Part shown: in pieces, positions 1-11,671 of the stretch
How positions within the stretch are numbered: position 1 is the first letter of the stretch
How the letters are laid out: every line of letters starts with the position of its first letter
From: Capra hircus
Taxonomy: Eukaryota; Chordata; Mammalia; Artiodactyla; Bovidae
DNA: 64,000 nucleotides
Assembly (NCBI RefSeq): GCF_001704415.2
Contig: NC_030821.1
Span: 41,275,210 to 41,339,209 of the forward strand
Reading direction: 5' to 3'
The notes under the pieces: model-generated
Told to the model about the DNA's origin: nothing
What the model saw: the letters and a program-made list of their open reading frames with translations, nothing else
Database searches by the model: none
Made by a program: the position numbers and the translations under genes

Positions 1-82
1 AAGGGATCTTTCCAACCCAGGCATTGAACCCAGGTCTCCCACATTGCATCCCACTTTACCAGCTGAGCCTCCAGGGAAGCCC
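1..82 (-). mobile_element. Bov-tA SINE, 5' part, cut by window edge
   Basis: This is the antisense form of a ruminant tRNA-Glu-derived SINE. It shows the complement of the tRNA-like head, ending in gggaagccc at 74-82, and the B-box region (ttgaaccca). The rest of the element lies outside the window to the left. Confidence 0.85.
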
Positions 83-130
83 AAGAATACTGGAGTTGGT
101 TCTTTACTAACTAATCTTTGAGGGAAGCCC
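83..130 (-). mobile_element. Internally deleted Bov-tA-like fragment
   Basis: The stretch begins like the middle of an antisense Bov-tA (caagaatactggagt) and jumps to a second head-like end (gggaagccc at 122-130), skipping the segment between. It abuts the SINE at 1-82 directly. It may be a deleted second copy or a local duplication. Confidence 0.5.
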
Positions 131-544
131 AAGTCTATGCATTATCAGATGCAATTTTTAATAAAGGTTATCAGGTGGCCTAGTGACTAGATCATGATGT
201 TTTTAAAATTTGGCTTCAAATTTTAACTTTGCTACATTGTGTCTTTCCCTTCAGAAAATAACATAACATCTTTAATATCTACATCTCAAATTTTTAAATA
301 AAAACAAAATTAATACTTATCAATAGGACTCAGAATCCATATTTATATTTCATGTGATTATACTATATTAGATTATACTTCTAACATTATACTTTCATTT
401 TATTATATCATAGTCAGCTGGTTTGGTCTTTCATGAGAACCTACCCACCAAACTACCTGCCAATATTAACATCAAATCCTGTTATTTTTTTTTCTTATAG
501 CATTCACATACTTTCAATAATAAGATTAAAAATTAGCAGGCTTC
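131..544. other. AT-rich stretch, nothing recognised
   Basis: Low-complexity AT-rich sequence with no open frame of note, no recognised repeat and no RNA gene. Confidence 0.6.
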
Positions 545-930
545 TTGGTGCCAAGGTTTAGGACCTGTTCTGAAGCACTACATAGGAAAAAAAGAAAAAA
601 AGAATTGGATCAGACACTAAATATTGCTGCTGAAGACTCCCATAGTAATCTTGTAGGGCATTGCCTACTGCTGCAGCGGTGTCCTTCTGGCTTCCTCCCT
701 TGCACAAGCTGAAAGGATGCTGCAACCCGGGGTCCTATCCTTCTCTCCATGTTCACCCACACAGCCTTTATCTTCAAACACACATCCCCATACTCAGAGG
801 GTGCTTCAAATGTCTGCTGTGCTGGACCAAAATCAATGTCACCCCACAAGAATCTAGGTCTTTGATCTGTAATCAAGTCACTAAACCAATCCCCTTTTCT
901 TCGTGATAGGTTCTCATTTAAAGGGAACTT
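545..930 (-). other. Unrecognised GC-richer block with an 88-codon minus-strand frame
   Basis: The block has more G+C than its surroundings. On the minus strand it holds an open frame of 88 codons (876 to 610) with varied amino-acid composition, including Trp, Cys and a run containing GDIDFGP. I do not recognise the protein or a repeat family. No splice sites or polyadenylation signal could be assigned. It could be a processed-pseudogene fragment, an old exon, an unrecognised repeat or chance. Confidence 0.25.
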
Positions 931-1878
931 GGTGTTGTTTCATATCCAGATAACATAGTGTAGCTCATCTTAGACTATCACAGATGTTCTGAAAATTCCT
1001 TAAACCTACACAATGGCAGAATCTTGATTTCTCACTTCTCTTAAGCTTATCCTGGGTTCAGTGCATGTGCGAAGAGAACCCAGACAATATCTGTTTCCTA
1101 GTTTTGGCTAAAGTTTTCCTGTCTCCCACCTTACTCTATTCCCTTCTCTCTCATCCCACTGAAAGCATGTAGCCTAAAATTCTCAATGAAGGTGGCATTT
1201 GACAGAAATAGAGATTGTATTTAAACAGTTTTTGCTTTTAGTCTGGTTTTCCTTGCAGCAAAGAACAAAGGTCTGATTTTTTGATTATGGGGAAAAAAAC
1301 AGCAGAAACTTCTGAGATTAAAGCATTAATTTATGTTCTAATAGATTATCCTTGCGTGTTATTTTTTTGGACTTCAGTCTTCCAATGTAATATATATCTA
1401 GTAATAAGAACAATTTCATATCCTTTATATGCATTCATTTATTAAGAAGTCATTGGTTTAAGGAAATGTGCTAGTATAATCTCCAATATGCTAGTTTAGA
1501 ATTGTGTCTGGAGATCTTAAAAAAAAAGTTGTCATAATTCTTCTATTATAGCTAGCCATCTAAAAAAGTTTTGTGGTTGAATTTAATACTTAGCAATTAT
1601 GCTGGTCAAGCACTATGTAGGCGAGTATTTTTAAGAAGCAATATCTCTGCCAATTCCATGCTGCAATTTTAAACCTAACTATTCTTGATATTACATAAAA
1701 TATAAAGAGAGTTCATTATGTAAACAGGCTTATTCAGGTCTAAAAATAAAAACTTTAGATTTACTTAAATCTTACTTGTCTAGACTATTCTTTGAAATCA
1801 GTGGATGCTATAAATCTATATTATATTAAAGTCATTTTTGAGATTAATAAGAATTGCATATCATGCTTTTATAATAAT
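931..1878. other. AT-rich stretch, nothing recognised
   Basis: No repeat, RNA gene or plausible coding frame was identified. The sequence is AT-rich with short homopolymers. Confidence 0.55.
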
Positions 1879-2073
1879 CCCCATTTATGGAAATGTGCAA
1901 TGTGAATGGTAATGTATTTGATTTGTATATGCATAATCTTTTAGTTTTTACAGCAACATTGCAAAACAAAGATTAATGTTAGGTTTTTCTGCAGTTGAAG
2001 ATTCTGAAGGATAGAAATGTTAAGTAATTTGCCCCAAACTAACAAGTGACAGAACAGGAATATGAGCCTATTT
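1879..2073 (-). mobile_element. MIR SINE, decayed
   Basis: The order of motifs matches the complement of the MIR core: a stretch like 'catttatggaaatgtgcaatgtg', then a region like 'cataatc...cagcaacattgcaaaacaaa', then 'gttaagtaatttgcccc' and 'aagtgacagaacaggaatatga'. MIR is a very old tRNA-derived mammalian SINE. Divergence is high, so the boundaries are approximate. Confidence 0.65.
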
Positions 2074-2094
2074 CTCCAAAAAATGGTGAAGGAA

Positions 2095-2600
2095 GCTGTG
2101 AAAGATGGCTGCCAAAGGTTGTTCCCGTCCCTGTGTGTTTATTGTTGGTCTTATGTCCCCTCCCCTTAGATCTTGGCTTTCTTATGATTTGTTTTGATCA
2201 ATGGAATACATTGGAAATTGTCTTTTGCCAGTTCCAGGCTGAGATCTAAGAGGCTTGGATGCTTACTATTTTTGTTTTTTTGTCTTGGACAATAGCTGTC
2301 ATGAAAAGAAGTTCAACTACCTTGTGGGTGAGAGACCTGTGAAAGGAATGAGAAACTACACACAGCGAGAAAGAGAAGCCAGGCAACCAGGCTGCTGCAG
2401 CCATCTTACTTGAGACATCAGAGGTATGAATGAGTCATGCGGACCCTCCACGCCTAATATAGCTATGTCAACCAAACCACAGACAGGAGAGGCTCAGTCA
2501 GAGAAGCTATGCCCAATTTCAAAATTATGAGCCAATAAACAGTGGTTTTAAACACTACGTTTTGAGAGATTTGTTGGGCAGCAAGAAATAATTGAGTTAC
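2095..2600 (+). mobile_element. MLT1-like LTR (MaLR/ERVL group), old and decayed
   Basis: The 3' half carries hallmarks of MLT1-type long terminal repeats in order: gcagccatctt, a polyadenylation-like segment (gccaataaa), 'gttttaaacactacgtttt', and a final 'atttgttgggcagcaagaaataa'. The last resembles the family's usual end with a TTTGTTA and GCAGCAA core. It is a non-coding solo LTR of an ancient non-autonomous retrovirus-like element. No internal region is visible. Confidence 0.55.
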
Positions 2601-3585
2601 CAATGTAAATTATAGCCTCTTTGCCAGCAAACTCTTAGACTACATCTATTATTTATCATAAAACAAATCTGTTAATGTTCATTTAATTAAAAATTATTTG
2701 ATATTTTTGTTTCATAGATAGCAAGAAAAAAAGCATGTTACAAATATGAGCAAGAAACTGAATGAAGAGTAAAGTCTTTAGTTCACAGCTAGCAGCTGTA
2801 TTTATCTGCTACTAAAATTCTCCTCATTAACATATCTAATGTTTAAATACTCAGAGTCACCATAGAGAAATTTCTAAGGAAGTAATATAAATGTTAAAAG
2901 CATTCTCTTAGTTAAAACCATATTCTTAAGGAAAATATTCCCATTTATGGAAGTTTACTATGTGGCTGGTAATGTGTTGCAGGTTGTATATATTGACGTC
3001 ATGTTCTTTGTAAAAATGTTTATAGTACCAACAAGAATTTAAAATATTTGGTATGCTTGCTATATTACTATGAATAATACAGACATGTTATTTTATGTTA
3101 AGTAGGAAATTGTCTATCAATCTGTATCCATTTTACATTTAAAACTTCTCTTCTTAAAAACGTGTATCCAAATTTTGATTCAATCTCATATCATAAGACA
3201 CGAATTCCTTCCAACAAAGGTAATATTTTAAAAAATATTAAAAGCACCAAATATTTCAGATGGACAATAAATGTTAATTTCCTTACTTGGCAGCAATATG
3301 AAAAATTTGAAGTACAGTTTATGACTATGGAAGTTGTTAAATAAACATGATACAGTGCAAGGTGAAATACTATGAAGCTATTTAAAACGACTCACATTAT
3401 TACATGAAAAATTATCTTGGAAAACAATCTGTAATTAATCCTCATGCTGTTAAAATAGCATTATTAATTGCATATCTATGAATATACAATTCTAAATTAT
3501 TTACATTTGTAATATTTAAAAATTATATAAAAATTTGCTTTATTTTATAAGCTTGAAAAAGAATTCAAATGTGTAGAAAAAAAGA
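2601..3585. other. AT-rich stretch with one weak MIR-like patch
   Basis: Positions 2938-3010 resemble the antisense 3' part of MIR ('catttatggaagtttactatgtgg'). The rest is AT-rich with no coding or RNA signal. Confidence 0.45.
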
Positions 3586-3745
3586 ACATAGACCCTGGAG
3601 TCTGAAAGACAGATAAAAATCCTGATTTTACCACTTTGATTTTAGACAATAACAAAATATATCTGAATCTGTAAAATGGAAAGAATAAGATCTACTTTAA
3701 AAACTATAATAAAGTTTCAAGAGTACCTAATGATGCTCGGTAAAT
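3586..3745 (+). mobile_element. MIR SINE, sense
   Basis: It reads in order like the MIR core: 'agaccctggagtctgaaagacag', 'aatcctgattttaccacttt', 'ctgaatctgtaaaatggaa', 'gagtacctaatgatgctcggtaaatg'. The order matches and divergence is high, as expected for this old family. Confidence 0.72.
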
Positions 3746-5097
3746 GGCAAATGTCCCTTTTCTCCATCAAACAGCAGTGAGCTGCCCTGTTGAGGAAGGG
3801 TTTTTGTGTATCTCTGTTTGCACTGAAATATTATTGACATTCCCCAAAAGTTTGAATCAAATTTCAGTACAAAGGTAATTTAATTTTTGAAGTTATGCTG
3901 ACTCAGTTGAATGAGGATGAAGTTTAGGGGCAACTGCTCGGTGCATCTGTTTTTTTCAGAGTGAGTATTGCTGAATAAGAAAATCCAAGAAATGACATAT
4001 TGCATTAAGTTTATGTTAGCTTTATTGCAAGAATTTCTGTTTCACTTATATACTTTAAAATGTTCTATTGAGGTGCAATTCTTACCATTAAAACCAAGAA
4101 AGAGTAATTGATTATAAATAGAAATTGATTATAAATTGATTATAAACAGAAAGAGCAATTGATTATAAATATTTTTAAGAAACGGATACAGTTTAAGAAA
4201 TTTAAATTTAAGTAAGAAATTTAAATTTAAGAAAGACTGATACAGATATGACAAGACAGATCAAGTTTAAGAAAAAAGAAATATCACTGTAACCAACACC
4301 AAATGATTCACATTGGCCAAACTAGTGAAAATATATAAAAGAGCAAGTTGGTCAAAACACTCAGATAAGGCCATTCAGTGAAAGAAAACAAAACAAAATA
4401 AGGCAAACGGGTGATTCTAAATAACTTTGGGGATTTATGTGTTATAATGTGTGAATTTCATGTAGTGAGACTTTGCAAAGTAGATCTATAGCACAGGCCA
4501 AAGTTTTAATGTTATTTTGAAAGAACATAAAATCCAGGAAAATTATGTTTCTTAGAATTTTTATTACAATGGAAAGAGGTTAGTTTTATTAGTTATAATT
4601 AGATAAAATTTTGTATGAAAATGAATTTCAATCAAAGTAAGTTAATTTGGATTTGAAGGGAAAACCACATTGGGTGGGAAAGGGTATTAAACCCAGACAA
4701 CTTTTGTATCATTGTGTTTGATAGCTATACTTAACATTTTTCTGTTCACTAAGCACTTTATTTTTTCAATGTTTTATAATATGTGTATACTCATTTTGAC
4801 ATATAAATTTAAAGATTTCACTTATCTTAAATCTTTCAACTTTTCTGGGACTTTATGTGCATGTTGCCCTTGTTACACTGATGCAACTAAATACGACAAT
4901 AATGTTAAATAGCACTCTATACAATGTTTGCCAAACACACACACACACACCAATACAAAAGGAAAAAAAAAATGTACTTGTTACTTTCATACATGATGCA
5001 TATTTTGTTTTTCAGTATTCCTTTAGAAGTGTTTACCAAGTATTTACTATGTGCTAAGTATATGGCATAATTGTATGGATGTATTATTAGGACAAAT
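3746..5097. other. AT-rich stretch with small tandem repeats and a CA microsatellite
   Basis: About 4,100-4,245 holds imperfect tandem copies of 'attgattataaa' followed by a duplicated 'agaaatttaaatttaag' unit. A (CA)n tract lies at about 4,935-4,953. About 5,010-5,080 is weakly MIR-like. No gene was identified. Confidence 0.6.
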
Positions 5098-5106
5098 ATG
5101 AGTTCG

Positions 5107-5167
5107 GTGTGTTGTGATTCATGGCGTCACAAAGGATCGGACACAACTGAGCGACTGAACTGAACTA
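5107..5167 (+). mobile_element. BovB LINE, 3' tail only
   Basis: The last ~60 bp of a BovB (gattcatgg, cggacacaactgagcgac, ending tgaactgaact). Flanks 5098-5106 (atgagttcg) and 5168-5176 (atgagtttg) look like a short TSD with one mismatch. That would make this an extremely 5'-truncated insertion. Confidence 0.75.
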
Positions 5168-5176
5168 ATGAGTTTG

Positions 5177-6275
5177 TTACAAAATATGAAAGAATGTTTA
5201 AAAATCCAAAAAACCTCCAGGTTTATCAAAGAGCTATTTTTAAAATGCTTCCATATAATCACTGTATATTTTGTTAAAAAGAAATTAACTATCAAAGAGA
5301 AGTGGCATATTTGTTTTATAAAGCAAGTGAATAATGCTATATATAATAAATATTATAAACATAAAATTTCTAACTTTTTAATATGAAATCATAAGAACAA
5401 GTATAAAAATACAATTTTACATTAACATTTCTGCTATCTCAAATATTTAAATAGAAGCTATATCAAATGTTTAAATAGAACTAGATTAGATGGATAGACA
5501 GATTTCAGTGTTAATATTGATGTATTGATGAAGAAATGCCATTAACAAAATCTCTCTCTCTCTTCCTCTCTTAAGAATGTGGATAAGCCATATGAGATCT
5601 TTTTGTATCTTTAGCACCTTTACCTCTGGCAATATTTGGTGACTGTCAATGTTACACACTTACAAATATAGCAATGATATAATTTGAATTCAACTCTTTA
5701 ATTGAAATGCATTTAATAACTTGGAAATAAAGTGTGAGTATGCTACAATAATAAACTCTCAGCTTTCTGGAAAAGAAACTGTACTGAATGCTTAACTGAA
5801 AATACTGAGCACTTTCCAAAAACAAAGGAGGATGTTTTGTTTGTATTAATTTTTTGAAAAATTCCATTACTCATTTTTAGCTTTTGGATTGGTTTGATTG
5901 GTGATTTAGGAGAAGGTCTAAGGTAAGCTGTTTAAAAAAGAAGTGTTAACGTTTGAAACAACCTCCTTGGATGAATCACAATGGCTTGCTAGTGAACACA
6001 CTACATGAAAAACAGAAATTACATGGACACTGAGCCTGAAAAGAAATCACAATCGCTTGTGTATAATTCTTGATTTCATTTTAATATTTACAAAGTCTTC
6101 TCATTGTTCTTATTGTTGATTGATTTGATAAGGAATAAATGTTATTAAATCACTTAACTGTCCTAACAGATAAGTGCAGGAAAATTCACCAAAGTATGGA
6201 TCAGGGCCCTTAGCAACATTCCTTTGGTGAAAAACAAAGATATTCCTCTACTGAAAAATCAGGTTTGAAAACTAC
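5177..6275. other. AT-rich stretch, nothing recognised
   Basis: Contains a short TC-rich tract near 5,553-5,574. No repeat family or coding region was identified. Confidence 0.55.
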
Positions 6276-6287
6276 AGTTACACTTTT

Positions 6288-6489
6288 GGGGCTTCCCTAA
6301 TGGCTTAGTGGTAAAGAATATGCCTACGGTACAGAAGATTTGAGTTCCATCCCGGATGGGGAAGATCCCCTGGGGTAGGGAATGGCTACATAATCCAGTA
6401 TTCTTGCCTGGAGAATTCCATGGACAGAGGAGCCTGGCAGGCTCCAGTCCATGTTGTCACAGAGTCTGACATGACTGAGCAACTAACCA
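6288..6489 (+). mobile_element. Bov-tA SINE with TSD
   Basis: A complete tRNA-Glu-derived SINE. The head is ggggcttcccta, followed by an A-box-like region, a B-box relic (gagttccatccc), the BovA body (cttgcctggagaattccatg) and a tail ending actgagcaacta. It is flanked by a 12-bp TSD, 6276-6287 (agttacactttt) and 6490-6501 (agttacgctttt), with one mismatch. Confidence 0.93.
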
Positions 6490-6501
6490 AGTTACGCTTT
6501 T

Positions 6502-8906
6502 TATTTTCATATCAGACGTTTCTGTAGTCGTTATATAGAACAATGATTTTTTTTTCTGAACATTTTTAAAAGCAGATAAATACTATGGCACATTCTATTT
6601 AAACATCTCTTTAACATTTATATATATTTCTTTGATCTAAATCTATTTAGGGAACATCCTAAATGTTAAACTACTCTAGAAACATTTTAATACATCTGTA
6701 GAGGAAGGTGCATATTGAAAACAGTTTTAAATGGGGTTCAGTATACACAAATGATCTTACTCTCTTTATTCTGATTAGCAAAGAAAGGCTGCCATCAGCT
6801 TTCTCTACTGTCTCCAGACGTGACAGTTCTGTGGTCAGAAACTCATAAAGCACTGGGATCTAGTAAATTTGTTAGACTTCAAGAATGAAAAGAATTGCAT
6901 AATTTTTATTTCTTAAATAAAATGAAGTCTGATTTAGAATACAGATGTTTTTTGTCTTTGATGTTTGAATGCTCTGAGTAAGCATATTAATGAGATTCAG
7001 CTGTATTAGCTCAGGTACATTGGACTTTTATGATCTTGTGAAGTTGAAAGAATAATTGTACTCTTTTATAAATGCTTTTTGTGGATCATCCCTCACCGCC
7101 TGCCCCTCCCAAATACTTTAAAGCAAATGTTTTTCTTTCTCAGATGGCATACTCTTTTGAACATAAGCAATAAGAATATTGACAATATTTATTACAAGCC
7201 TGAATCGATGAGGAGTTTCCTGCTGAAGAGGAGTTCGGTGGATATACTCAAGTGACTCGGAAAATTTTAAACAAGTAGAAAGGTAGACATATTTTCCATG
7301 GTTGGCTGTTTTCCATGCAATGGGCTGTGTTCTTTAAAACACATTCTTGGCCTTTATCGAAAAACCACAGATAGCTATAATTTGGGTAGCTTTTACAGAT
7401 AATTTATGACTTTTGCACTCAACTTAATGGCCCATAAAAACTCAAACCAGCAGTGTTAGGACATTGCTTTAGCAGTCAAAAGGATTCTGGAGACTTGAGT
7501 AGATATTTAGAAAGGGACTTCCTTGTCAAATGGAAATTTTGAATTGTAGTTAGAACATTTGTTGCTTGATACAAATTATCTGTTTCAAAGTCACACCCTG
7601 GCTACTCTGGTTCCTGCCAGTGTAGCTAGGAACCCCACAAAAGAGAATTGTTAGTGTGCTTTAGATTATCTCCTCTTCTTAATGTACTGTTATAAGATAA
7701 TGCAAATTATCAAGTTAGAATATGAATATGGCTCTGTCTGTGGCACATTACTGCAACTGAAACAAATGTATATATTTCAGCTCTGGCAACAGATGCCTGT
7801 GATTTTTTTTTCCCCCATGGCTTTTAAACAGTTAACATCACCTGCTGCTGTTTGTGATGAAACCCCACAGGAAATGAATGCCAAAGGTACAAGATGAAAG
7901 AGAAAGTAATTTTCTGGGAGGGGAGTAAGAGTAATTTTGCACTGTGAGGTGAAAGGGTGAGAAACCAAAAGACCTGTGAGGAATTACTTATGAAACTGGA
8001 AATGAGGGTAAAAGTTGGAGGCAAAGAGAATAAATATAGGAAAGAGAAAAAAGAAGAAAATACCTAAAGCCACAAGAAAGTTAAAAAAATACCTAGAGCC
8101 ACACAGTCCCTTTAACTGTGTATTGAAATATACATTAGAAGATGGTATTGAGAAAGTCTTTGTTATATGCATAGAAAAATCACAGACCTAATAAAATATT
8201 GTCTACCAACTCAATATATGCTTGACAGGTAAAAATATTAGCAGACAGATATATTTAGGTCCTTCCTCACCACTATCCTGGATAATTCTATCAACTTTTT
8301 TTCTTTTAGTATTTTTTTTTTTCTTTTCTGGTGAAAAAAATCAGAGAATGGGCAGTGAGGAAGACCAAAAGGGGCAAGAACAAAGATAAAAGTCATCATT
8401 TTAAAAAAGGGCGGGAAATTAGAATGTGCATATATGTATGAAGAGAAAACTATAGAACTGATTGTGAACTAAGTTGACAAATGGAAGGAGAAATATTTGT
8501 AGGAGCAGTTCAGAGCTGTCAATAGCAAAATGAGATGAGATGGGGAAGCTATGGCTATGTATTTCAAACTAAGAGACTTCAGAAGATATTTAAACGTTGC
8601 AATCAGCTGGTGGGTATTGAAACTGTGTTTATTTAACTGTAGCACTGTTTTAGGACTGGATCATGACATAAGTTATATGTGAAGATGTAAACAAAAATAG
8701 ACATATTAGAGTGACTGTTCTCACCTAAAATCATTGTTAACATGGTTATTTTTCCCTGGTGATTAACAAATATATGCACAATCGATTGTTGCTACCAGTA
8801 CGAACCAAATAAATCAGTCTATTTCTTTGAAATAACAACAACAACAAAAAGGAATAATGGGAGTAAATCCTTGATAACTCCAAGTTACAATAGTTTAGAA
8901 CAAGAT
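6502..8906. other. Repeat-poor AT-rich stretch
   Basis: No repeat, RNA gene or convincing exon was recognised. Short ORFs of 60-70 codons on both strands overlap each other and lack any protein-like pattern. Confidence 0.5.
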
Positions 8907-9066
8907 GGGCTTCCCTTGTGACTCAGACAGTAAAGAATCTGCCTGCAGTGTAAGAGACCTGGGTTGAATCCCTGGGTTGGGAAGATCTCCTGGAGAAGGG
9001 ACTGGCTACTCATTCAAGTGTTCTTGCCTGAAGGATTTCAGGGACAGAGGAGATAGGTGGGCTACA
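8907..9066 (+). mobile_element. Bov-tA SINE, 3' truncated against BovB
   Basis: A typical Bov-tA head (gggcttccc, ctgcctgcagtg, cctgggttgaatccctgggttgg) and most of the body are present. It stops at 'gtgggctaca' where an antisense BovB begins. The missing SINE tail is not found beyond the BovB. Confidence 0.88.
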
Positions 9067-9602
9067 GTTCAGTTCAGTCGCTCAGTCGTGTCCGACTCTT
9101 GGCGACCCCATGAATTGCAGCGTGCCAGGCCTCCCTGTCTATCACCATCTCCCGGAATTCACTCAGACTCACATCCATTGAGTCAGTGATACCATCCAGC
9201 CATCTCATCCTCTGTCGTCCCCTTCTCCTCATGCCCCCAATCCCTCCCAGCATCAGAGTCTTTTCCAATGAGTTAACTCTTCGCGTGAGGTGGCCAAAGT
9301 GCTGGAGTTTCAGCTTTAGCATCATTCCTTCCAAAGAAATCCCAGGGCTGATCTCCTTCAGAATGGACTGGTTGGATCTCCTTGCTGTCCAAGGGACTCT
9401 CAAGAGTCTTTTCCAACACCACAGTTCAAAAGCATCAATTCTTCAGTGCTCGTTTTCTTCACAGTCCAAATTTCACATCCATACATGACCACAGGAAAAA
9501 CCATAGCCTTGACTAGACAGACCTTTGTTGGCAAAGTAATGCCTCTGCTTTTCAATATGCTATCTAGGTTGATCATAACTTTTCTTCCAAGAAGTAAGTG
9601 TC
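9067..9602 (-). mobile_element. BovB LINE, 5'-truncated 3' part
   Basis: The antisense BovB starts at its 3' end (gttcagttcagtcgctcag) and extends through the C-terminal part of its ORF. The strand holds an open frame from 9403 to 9074 with [20 protein letters not shown] and [18 protein letters not shown], typical of the BovB C-terminus. The 5' limit is near 9602. Confidence 0.92.
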
Positions 9603-9740
9603 CATGATATATTCTCTAAGGAAAGTCCAAGTAAGCAGACATTTGTAGAGATGAGAAAATAGTTGGCCAAGATGAAACGAAGGCGATAAATAGCTATATG
9701 GTTGACATAGTAGTGTCTCTAAGAACATGAGGACAATATT

Positions 9741-10917
9741 TTGTTGTTCAGTCACTCACTTGTGCCTGAGTGTTTGTGACCCCATAGGCTGTAGTATGCC
9801 GGGCTTCTCTGTCCTTCACCATCTCCCAGAGCTTGCTCAAACTCATCGTCATTGAGCTGGTGGTGCCATCCAATCATCTCATCCTCTGTTGTCCCCTCCT
9901 GCCTTCATTCTTTCTTAGCGTCATGGTGTTTTCTAATGAGCCAGCTCTTTGCATCAGGTGGCCAAAGTATTGGAATTTCAGCTTCAGCAACAGTCCTTCC
10001 AGTGAATATTCAGGACTGATTTCCTTTGGGATGGACTGGTTGGATCTCCTTGTGGTCCAAAGGACTCTCAAGAGTCTTCTCCAACACCACAGTTCAAAAG
10101 AAAAATTCTTTTATGCTCAGCCTTCCTTATGATCCAATTCTCGCATCCATACATGTCTACTGGAAAACCCATAGTTTTGACTAGATGAACTTTTGTCAGA
10201 AAAGTAATGTCTCTGCTTTCTAATATGCTATCTATGTTAGTCATAGTTTTTCTTCCAAGGAGCAAGTATCTTTTAATTTCATGGCTGTAATCACCATCTG
10301 CAGTGATCTTGGAGCCCAAGAAAATAAAGTCTCTCATTGTTTCCCCATCTGTTTGCCATGAAGTGATGGGACCAGATACCTTGATCTTAGTTTTTCAATA
10401 TTAAGCTTTAAGCCAGCTTTTTCACTCTCTTCTTTCACATTTATCAAGAGGCTCTTTAGTTTCTGTCTTCCTTCTGCCCTAAAGGTGGTGACATGTGCAT
10501 ATCTGAGGTTATTGATATTTATCCCAGCAATCATTATTCCAGCTTGTGCTTCATTCAGCCTGGCATTTCACATGATGTACACTCTGCATAGAAGTTAAAT
10601 AAACAGGGTGACAATATATCGCCTTGAAGTACTTCTTTCCTAATTTTGAACCAGTATATTTTACCATGTCCAGTTCTAAATGTTGCTTCTTGACCTGCAT
10701 ACAAGTTTCTCAGGAGGCAGGAAGGTGGTCTGGTATTGCCATCTCTTTAAGAATTTTCCACAGTTTATTGTGATCCACACAGTCAAATGCTTTAGTGTAG
10801 TCAGTGAATCAGAAGTAGATTTTTTTTTAATTCTCTTGCTCTTTTTATGATCCAGCAGATGTTGGTATTTGAAATATGGTTCCTCTCCCTTTTCTAAATC
10901 CAGCTTGAACGTCTGAG
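9741..10917 (-). mobile_element. BovB LINE, longer and older antisense copy
   Basis: It covers the 3' end, the C-terminal ORF and the reverse-transcriptase palm. Decay is greater than in the copy at 9067-9602. The YADD catalytic box, expected on the minus strand near 10,490-10,505, reads Y-A-H-V, so the catalytic aspartates are lost. Frames are broken into pieces of 60-90 codons. The 5' end is truncated in the RT region. Confidence 0.88.
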
Positions 10918-10972
10918 ATTAGACTTCCTAAGAAGAAAACCTACTCCTTGAAGGATAAAAGTTATGTATGCT

Positions 10973-11183
10973 GCTGTTGTTGTTCAGTCACCAAGTCATG
11001 TCCAACTCTTGCAACCCCATAGACTATAGCCACCAGACTCCTCTATCATTGGAATTTCCCAGGCAAGAATACTGGAGTGGGTTGACATTTTCTTCTCCAG
11101 GGATCTTCCTGACCCAGGGATAGAACCTGCATCTCCTGTGTTGGCAAGCAGATTCTTTACCACTGAGCCACCAGGGAGACCCT
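10973..11183 (-). mobile_element. Bov-tA SINE with TSD
   Basis: A full antisense Bov-tA, from 'gttcagtcaccaagtcatgtcc' through 'caagaatactggagtgggtt' to 'ctgagccaccagggagacc'. TSDs are 10958-10972 (aaagttatgtatgct) and 11184-11198 (aaaattatgcatgct), 15 bp with two mismatches. Confidence 0.92.
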
Positions 11184-11344
11184 AAAATTATGCATGCTTA
11201 TTGATAATTGGTTCAGTCCTGAATTGATAATGCCAGATGGTAATAGATTTTTCTGAAGTTAGTTTGTAAAGAGAAACAGAAGATTCTAGACTACAAAAGG
11301 CATGATGAAGGTTAGTCATATTTGTGGAGACCTATAAGTTGCTA

Positions 11345-11553
11345 CCCTGGTGGCTCAGGCGGTAAAAGTGTCTGCCTACAATGTGGGAGACCCATGTTCG
11401 ATCCCTGGGTTGGGAAGATACCCTGGAAAAGGAAATGGCAACCCACTCCGGTACCCTCGCCTGGAAAATTCCATGGATGGAGGAGCCTGGTAGGCTATAG
11501 TCCATGGGGTCGCAAGGAGTCGGACGTGACTGAGAGACTTCACTTTCACTTTC
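11345..11553 (+). mobile_element. Bov-tA SINE with exact TSD
   Basis: The element is sense, with a B-box (gttcgatccctgggttgg) and body, ending in a Bov-A-like cttcactttcactttc tail. An exact 11-bp TSD ataagttgcta lies at 11334-11344 and 11554-11564. The low divergence suggests a relatively young copy. Confidence 0.95.
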
Positions 11554-11671
11554 ATAAGTTGCTATGTTATCACAGAAAAGAAGAAAGGCCTTCAGGAAGA
11601 GCTCAGAAATGTAGCTCAGAAAAATCAAGTTCATTAATGATGAACATATCATTTGCTTCAGTTTTCTACTT

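Noticed and set aside
4935..4953. CRISPR-like or regulatory repeat
   Set aside because: It is a plain CA microsatellite. There are no spacers, and the genome is eukaryotic.
6288..6489. Functional tRNA gene in the Bov-tA heads
   Set aside because: The heads derive from tRNA-Glu, but a full cloverleaf and 3' acceptor are lacking and the heads continue into the SINE body. They are SINE parts.
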